From Microbacteriaceae bacterium (lineage in GTDB: Bacteria; Actinomycetota; Actinomycetes; Actinomycetales; Microbacteriaceae): a stretch of DNA of 16,530 nt. The position numbers were made by a program, and so were the translations under genes. The stretch is taken from contig CANGJO010000013.1 in NCBI GenBank assembly GCA_947454285.1, forward strand, positions 1 through 16,530. The letters are read 5' to 3'. The notes beneath the pieces were generated by a model. That model had not been told where the DNA came from. It saw only the letters and a program-made list of their open reading frames with translations, and did not search any database. Position 1 is the first letter of the stretch; each line of letters opens with the position of its first letter. This document shows positions 12,389 to 16,530 of this stretch, one piece after another.

Positions 12389-13741
12389 CTAGGCAACTAA
12401 TTCTTTTATTGCTTCCTCGAATACCTCGTTGTGCTTTTCAACATCGGCCAGGGTAGTGGTTGGGCACATCAGCGCCATGTTGTGGAACGGAGTCAGCATG
12501 ATTCCGCGGTTCGCCAAATAAACGTGCAGGTAATCTTCAAGTTCGGCGTCGGCCGCGTGGAAGGCATCGGTGCCGGTCTTTGGGTATGGCTTCGCAAAAC
12601 GGTATTCCGCACGAGCGCCAAGTTGATTGATTGACCATGACAAGTTGTATTTATCGAATAGCTCATTGACGCCGTCGGTAAAAACGGTTGCCAGGTCGAT
12701 CATGTATTTGAAGTTCTCCTCGGTAAGTACCTTTTCTAGAGTCGCGCGCATCGCGGCAACCTGAAGGGGGTTTCCGGCAAGGGTTCCGCCAACGCCACCC
12801 ATGTCAACCAAGTCAAGGTCGGTTCGGCTCAAGATTTTTTCGGCAAGGTGAGTGCTGAGGCCATAGGTACCAGTTGGAATTCCACCGGCGATGGCTTTAC
12901 CAATAACAAAGACATCCGGTTCAAGGTTGTCGCGTTTGGTCATTCCGCCATAACCGGCTGAGAAAGTGTGAGTCTCATCAATGATCAGCAGAGCGTCGTA
13001 CTTGCGAGTCAGTTCGCGCACGCCTTGCAGGTAACCAGGCTCAGGCAAAACAATTCCAATGTTGGTTAGCGCCGGTTCCATCAGCACCGCGGCCACGTCA
13101 CCGTTTTTTAGTTGACGCTCTAAGCCGGCAAGGTCGTTGAATTCAGCAACACGAGAAGTGTGAGTTACATCAACAGGAGAGCCCACGTTCCCCGGGCGAC
13201 TCATGCCTTCGCCATCAGGCCCAACTACGATGAGTGCTTCGTCTACCGAGCCGTGGTAGCAGTAGGCATTGAAGAGAATCTTAGGTTTGCCGGTGATAGC
13301 TCTCACCAAACGAATTGCCCAACGGTTGGCATCGGTAGCGGTAAGCGAGAAGCTCCACTTAGCCATTCCAAATCGCTCGCTCAAGTTCTTTGCAACCCAC
13401 TCTGCGTCTTCAGTAGGAAGCATTGTGGTTAGGCCACCAAGATCTTTAACGCGGTGGGTGATTGCCTCAACGACCTCTGGTGCGGAGTGACCGGCCATTG
13501 CACCAGTGTCACCAAGCGCGAAGTCAATATATTCGTTGCCATCGATGTCCCAGATGCGGTTACCAACTGCGCGATCTAGGTAAATCGGAAAACCTCCTGC
13601 CTTCTTGTTCATCCAGGTCATCGGCACTTTGCCAAAGAGGTGGTCGGCTTTCTCAAAGGCTGCTTTTGACTTTGGATTGCGAGCTAAGAAGGTTTGCTGC
13701 TCACGCTGATTAAGGGTGGCAAGCTTTTCGCGATTGATCAT
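12389..13741 (-). CDS. Class III PLP-dependent aminotransferase (glutamate-1-semialdehyde aminomutase-like group)
   Basis: This 450-aa fold type I, class III aminotransferase has a cofactor-binding D255-E256 in LLIIDETHT and the Schiff-base lysine K282 in VIGKAIAGG. FALGDTGAMAGHS is at about 74-86 and ATDANRWAIRLVRA at about 135-148, which replaces the SGTEA/SGSEA seen in many relatives. Automatic pipelines usually call this group 'aspartate aminotransferase family' or HemL-like. The unusual ATDAN and DETHT motifs argue against a true HemL, and its substrates are unknown. I chose ATG 13739-13741. An upstream TTG (13811-13813) in frame would overlap the divergent gene's start by 33 bp and add unconserved residues. 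Confidence 0.88.
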   Translation of the reverse strand: MINREKLATLNQREQQTFLARNPKSKAAFEKADHLFGKVPMTWMNKKAGGFPIYLDRAVGNRIWDIDGNEYIDFALGDTGAMAGHSAPEVVEAITHRVKDLGGLTTMLPTEDAEWVAKNLSERFGMAKWSFSLTATDANRWAIRLVRAITGKPKILFNAYCYHGSVDEALIVVGPDGEGMSRPGNVGSPVDVTHTSRVAEFNDLAGLERQLKNGDVAAVLMEPALTNIGIVLPEPGYLQGVRELTRKYDALLIIDETHTFSAGYGGMTKRDNLEPDVFVIGKAIAGGIPTGTYGLSTHLAEKILSRTDLDLVDMGGVGGTLAGNPLQVAAMRATLEKVLTEENFKYMIDLATVFTDGVNELFDKYNLSWSINQLGARAEYRFAKPYPKTGTDAFHAADAELEDYLHVYLANRGIMLTPFHNMALMCPTTTLADVEKHNEVFEEAIKELVA

Positions 13742-13765
13742 TTTTCTATTTTGCCATTCTGGGGT

Positions 13766-13772
13766 TAGTTTA
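13766..13772. promoter_or_regulatory. Overlapping divergent -10 hexamers for the aminotransferase and the unknown gene
   Basis: TAGTTT (13766-13771, +) and TAAACT (13772-13767, -) both match TANNNT and overlap by five bases in a 39-bp divergent gap. The + copy lies 9 bases before the ATG at 13781, so that mRNA may be leaderless or nearly so. The - copy predicts a leader of about 19 nt for the aminotransferase. Inferred from position and consensus only. Confidence 0.4.
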
Positions 13773-13780
13773 GACACGTC

Positions 13781-14443
13781 ATGATTAATCCCTTCATCCT
13801 TGCCGACGAGCAAACTGCCGCCGATCTACAGGCGTATTTGGCGCGTGCAAAGCGCCTAGACCCAGATGGCCTTGTTCGCTTGCGTGCATTCGGTGACGTA
13901 TTGGCCGCCTATGTGGCGCCAATCTTTGCCGGGAACCTGATGGACTCTGGGCCAACCGTTTTGGGATTGCGTACCTGTGAGCTTTCGGCACCCGCAGAGG
14001 TCGACGCGTTGGTTCCAATTGGTGCGGTTCAAGAACGCTTGGCCAGATTGCTTGGCGAACCCGACAACACGGAATTCAAGATTCAACTGATTGAAACTCA
14101 ACGTGCTCCGTGGGCAGGCATTTCTCCGCCACGACAGGGTTGGGAGCAGGTTGGCACCATTAACGAAACCGTGCTTACTCAAATTGCTCGCGATGGAATT
14201 GCCGAGGTCGCCGCATCACTGCCGGAATCAGTTGGTGGACCAATTGCTGCACGCATTCGCGGTGAAATTTGGGGCAGAGGAATTGACCTTGAAAGCAAGA
14301 TTCCAACCGGTGCGGCCTTTGCTGCCGCAGGCTTGGGTTTCTTAACTGAAAACGAAGAAGTTGGTTTGTACCAGGCAGAAGGTTGGATTCGCCTTAGCAG
14401 CGAACATGGTCACGTGCTGGCCAAAGCAGCGACCAAGTTCTAA
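13781..14443 (+). CDS. Conserved-looking actinobacterial protein of unknown function
   Basis: I do not recognise a named family for this 220-aa protein, though its opening (DLQAYLARAKRLDPDGLVRLRA at about 15-36) resembles hypothetical proteins annotated in other actinobacteria. It is rich in Ala/Leu/Gly, with no signal peptide, membrane helix, cysteine pair or nucleotide-binding motif; its only Cys is in LRTCEL at about 63-68. A GGPIAARIRGEIWGRG segment at about 151-166 and the C-terminal hydrophobic AAAGLGF look structural. ATG at 13781-13783 has no Shine-Dalgarno but a TAGTTT 9 bases upstream. It diverges from the aminotransferase, and its stop directly abuts the stop of glbO on the other strand. 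Confidence 0.78.
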   Translation: MINPFILADEQTAADLQAYLARAKRLDPDGLVRLRAFGDVLAAYVAPIFAGNLMDSGPTVLGLRTCELSAPAEVDALVPIGAVQERLARLLGEPDNTEFKIQLIETQRAPWAGISPPRQGWEQVGTINETVLTQIARDGIAEVAASLPESVGGPIAARIRGEIWGRGIDLESKIPTGAAFAAAGLGFLTENEEVGLYQAEGWIRLSSEHGHVLAKAATKF

Positions 14444-14893
14444 TTAGTCTTCGAAAGAATTGAGCATCGCGGTAGCCGCGCGCTCAAGATAAGCCCAGAG
14501 TTCCGCCTCGTGTAGTTGGCTAAGTCCCACAGATTCAACTGCGGCCCGCATGTGCTTTAGCCAACGCTCACGAGCATCGGGATTAATTTTGAAGGGGTTG
14601 TGACGCATTCGTAGTCGCGGATGGCCACGAAGTTCCTGATAGGTGGTTGGCCCACCCCAGTACTGCTCAAGAAAAAGTTGCAGACGTTCGGCAGCCGGAT
14701 CAAGATCGTCTTCTGGGTACATTGGGCGCAGTACTTCATCGGAAGCCACGCCTTCGTAAAACTTGTTGGCTATTTTTCTAAAGGTTTCTTTTCCGCCAAC
14801 TAGTTCGTAGAAATTACCCCCAGTGGTTTCGCCGCTTAGACCGCGGATGCGAACAGTCTCTACGCGAGCTGCATCTTCGAAACCGTTAGACAA
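14444..14893 (-). CDS. glbO: Group II truncated haemoglobin (trHbO)
   Basis: This cytosolic haem protein binds O2, and its relatives are linked to oxygen handling and peroxide/NO chemistry. The 149-aa protein carries all group II landmarks at the same spacing as mycobacterial GlbO: Tyr B10 Y46, Tyr CD1 Y59 (MYPEDDL), proximal His F8 H98 (RGHPRLRMRHNPF) and Trp G8 W111. It has a 23-residue N-terminal extension relative to the mycobacterial protein. That extension is supported by the start: TTG at 14891-14893 with AAAGGG 7 bases upstream, directly after the mscS stop (TAATTG). It is the third gene of a pepN-mscS-glbO operon. Confidence 0.95.
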   Translation of the reverse strand: MSNGFEDAARVETVRIRGLSGETTGGNFYELVGGKETFRKIANKFYEGVASDEVLRPMYPEDDLDPAAERLQLFLEQYWGGPTTYQELRGHPRLRMRHNPFKINPDARERWLKHMRAAVESVGLSQLHEAELWAYLERAATAMLNSFED

Positions 14894-15490
14894 TTACTTA
14901 CCCTTTTGCGATGACTTGTGTGACAAGTTTCCAACCCGCAGGATTTCACCATTGCGCACGTACCAAAGTGTTCCCTTGGTGTCGCGCACCTGTGTGATTC
15001 TCAAGCCAACACTTTCAACAACACCGCTAGCCTCGCCAAGGTCAACCTTGTCGCCAATTCCATATTGGTCTTCAAAGACAATAAACAACCCCGATAGTAA
15101 ATCGCGAACGATGTTCTGCGCACCAAAACCAAGTGCCGCACCAAGAATTCCGGCACCGGCGATCAGTGCCCCAACTGCAACACCAAGCTCACTAAGCAAC
15201 ATGGTGGCAGCAATCACGTAGATACTCCAGGTGATGAAGTTACTAAGTACAGAACCAAGAGTCTTGGCGCGAAGTACTAGTCGTTCTGGGTTTAGCGAGG
15301 CGGCAAGCGACTTGCCGTTACCGTTCTTCTTTGCTCCGGAGGTGATGCCGCGAACAATACGCTTCACTGATACCAACAAGACCGAACGCAACACGATTGC
15401 GCCGATGATAATCAGCGCGATTCGAATAAGGGTTGACCAGTCGTGCCAAGCAGTCTGCAACCACTGCACCAAAGTTTCGTATGAATTCAT
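14894..15490 (-). CDS. Short MscS-family mechanosensitive channel
   Basis: This small-conductance mechanosensitive channel subunit lies in the cytoplasmic membrane and releases solutes on hypo-osmotic shock. It has three predicted helices at about 21-40, 82-100 and 105-128. The pore-lining TM3 has the Gly/Ala-rich GAGILGAALGFGAQ at 112-125, followed by the FEDQYGIGDKV entry to the beta domain (138-149). It ends at 198 aa after the beta domain, without most of the C-terminal alpha/beta part found in E. coli MscS (286 aa). There is no sign of a frameshift, and the reading frame joins the next gene directly, so this looks like a natural short form. ATG at 15488-15490 has GAGG 5 bases upstream and follows pepN by 11 bp. 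Confidence 0.9.
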   Translation of the reverse strand: MNSYETLVQWLQTAWHDWSTLIRIALIIIGAIVLRSVLLVSVKRIVRGITSGAKKNGNGKSLAASLNPERLVLRAKTLGSVLSNFITWSIYVIAATMLLSELGVAVGALIAGAGILGAALGFGAQNIVRDLLSGLFIVFEDQYGIGDKVDLGEASGVVESVGLRITQVRDTKGTLWYVRNGEILRVGNLSHKSSQKGK

Positions 15491-15501
15491 TTCTGCCTCG
15501 C

Positions 15502-16530
15502 TTAGTTTCGAAGGTCTCGCTGTTGGGCCTGCAATGCTCGTTCCACATTGGCAAGTGACTCAATCAAAATTCTACGAAGAGCAGGAATTTCCTTTACTGC
15601 GGTGTCGTTGATCCAAGTCTTAGTAGTTTCGGCAAGTTCGTTGCTGGCCAACGGTAGCGGATAAAGGTTTTCGATCAGGTACTCGGCAATCTTGAAGGTG
15701 TTGCTGTTCCAGATGCGCACCGCGTTTTCAAAATACTGATTGACGTAAGGCTTCAGTAGATCTGCATTGGCGACTCTTACGAAGCCCAAGCTGGCGGCAT
15801 CGACCAAAATGTTTGACAACTCGTGAGTCTGGGTGAGGGTGTGCCAGGCCTTTGACTTGTCTTGGGTGGTTGGCAACATAGCGCGAGCACCGGCAGCTGC
15901 CTTTTGCCCGTTTGAGGTGTTGTCTAGAGCAAGTTGTTTGTCAATAGCATCGCCGTCGGCACGACCGCCAACCACAAGGCCGGCAAGTAGTTCCCAAGTC
16001 AAATCGGCGTCAATCTTCAAGCCATCGAGTTTCAATTTGCCGTCGCGAAGATCAGCAAGTGCATCCAGCAGTTCTGGCGAATTGGCGAAGACCGCAAAGA
16101 ACTTAGTGAACTGCAACTGAGCATCGGAACCAGGCTTTGCCTCGCGGGCCAACTTTAAAAGACCAGCGCCAATCTGCGTGATGGTGGCTTCGCGGAACTC
16201 TGGAGCAACAAAAGTATTTGCTGTAGTTACCAGTTGGCGAAGCAGGGTCAACATGGTGGTTGATTCAGTTTCACTGCCAATGTTGTTGAGCACTAGTTTG
16301 ATGAATTCACGTGGGCTAGCTTCGGCATCGCGGGCGGCATCCCAGGCGGCACCCCAAATCAGTGTGCGAGCAAGTGAATCCTCGAACAGCGCTAGGTTTT
16401 CAAGTGCAAACTTCCAAGACTTGTCATCTAGACGAATCTTTGCGTAGGCCAAGTCATCATCGTTAAGTAGCACAAGATCTGGTTGCTGCTGTCCAACCAA
16501 TTCAGCAATTTCGGTGCGTGCGCCATCGAT
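15502..16530 (-). CDS. pepN: Aminopeptidase N, C-terminal part (cut by window edge)
   Basis: This is the C-terminal 342 residues of an M1-family metalloaminopeptidase; the frame stays open through the right edge. Full-length actinobacterial PepN proteins are about 850 aa, so the GAMEN and HEXXH zinc motifs lie outside. The visible part is the helical ERAP1-C-like domain: near its start VLLNDDDLAYAKIRLD, then W-x-AAWDAARDAE (SLARTLIWGAAWDAARDAEA) and repeated Leu/Ala-rich helices. This pattern is typical of actinobacterial PepN. It cleaves N-terminal residues from peptides in the cytosol. It heads the operon with the MscS channel and glbO. The call rests on domain similarity without the catalytic part. 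Confidence 0.85.
   Translation of the reverse strand: MDGARTEIAELVGQQQPDLVLLNDDDLAYAKIRLDDKSWKFALENLALFEDSLARTLIWGAAWDAARDAEASPREFIKLVLNNIGSETESTTMLTLLRQLVTTANTFVAPEFREATITQIGAGLLKLAREAKPGSDAQLQFTKFFAVFANSPELLDALADLRDGKLKLDGLKIDADLTWELLAGLVVGGRADGDAIDKQLALDNTSNGQKAAAGARAMLPTTQDKSKAWHTLTQTHELSNILVDAASLGFVRVANADLLKPYVNQYFENAVRIWNSNTFKIAEYLIENLYPLPLASNELAETTKTWINDTAVKEIPALRRILIESLANVERALQAQQRDLRN

Noticed and set aside
13742..13813. A longer start (TTG at 13811) for the aminotransferase
   Set aside because: It would overlap the start of the divergent gene by 33 bp and add 24 unconserved residues.

Overview
The window looks like chromosomal DNA from an actinobacterium with a small, densely packed genome. 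The closest fit is a Microbacteriaceae-type freshwater or marine lineage such as Rhodoluna/Aquiluna. That placement is inferred from moderate GC, very short intergenic gaps, many TTG/GTG starts and TANNNT -10 elements just upstream of starts. The families also fit: UPF0303, group II truncated haemoglobin, an actinobacterial-type PepN, and an EttA next to an SSB paralogue. I see no phage, insertion sequence, CRISPR array or other clear mobile DNA.

Layout. 1-361: the N-terminal end of a TerC-family membrane protein (-), an inverted repeat that probably carries two outward-facing promoters, and tRNA-Arg(TCT) (+). 375-2511: argG followed by a short-chain dehydrogenase (-). 2563-5275: a glutathione-peroxidase-type thiol peroxidase (+), an Lrp/AsnC regulator with a UPF0303 protein (-), and divergent alanine dehydrogenase (+). 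5272-9291: a tight five-gene operon on the - strand, reading thioredoxin, small two-helix membrane protein, group II PLP decarboxylase, N-carbamoylputrescine amidase (aguB), agmatine deiminase (aguA). 9342-12336: msrA, an SSB paralogue without the usual acidic tip, a structured 230-bp intergenic region, and ettA (+), closed by a perfect bidirectional terminator. 12389-14443: a class III aminotransferase (-) divergent from an unrecognised actinobacterial protein (+). 14444-16530: pepN (cut by the window edge), a short MscS channel and glbO, one operon (-).

How the genes work together. argG makes argininosuccinate on the way to arginine. If the PLP decarboxylase acts on arginine, the five-gene operon would encode the whole arginine to agmatine to N-carbamoylputrescine to putrescine route, with the decarboxylase filling the otherwise missing first step. 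Thioredoxin, the thiol peroxidase, MsrA and the truncated haemoglobin form a redox and oxygen-stress theme; Trx is the likely reductant for both the peroxidase and MsrA. Lrp/AsnC beside ald suggests amino-acid-responsive control of alanine catabolism.

The least explained items are the structured region between ssb and ettA, the decarboxylase-AguB-AguA operon with its thioredoxin and small membrane protein, and the near-symmetric -10 elements in four divergent intergenic regions.
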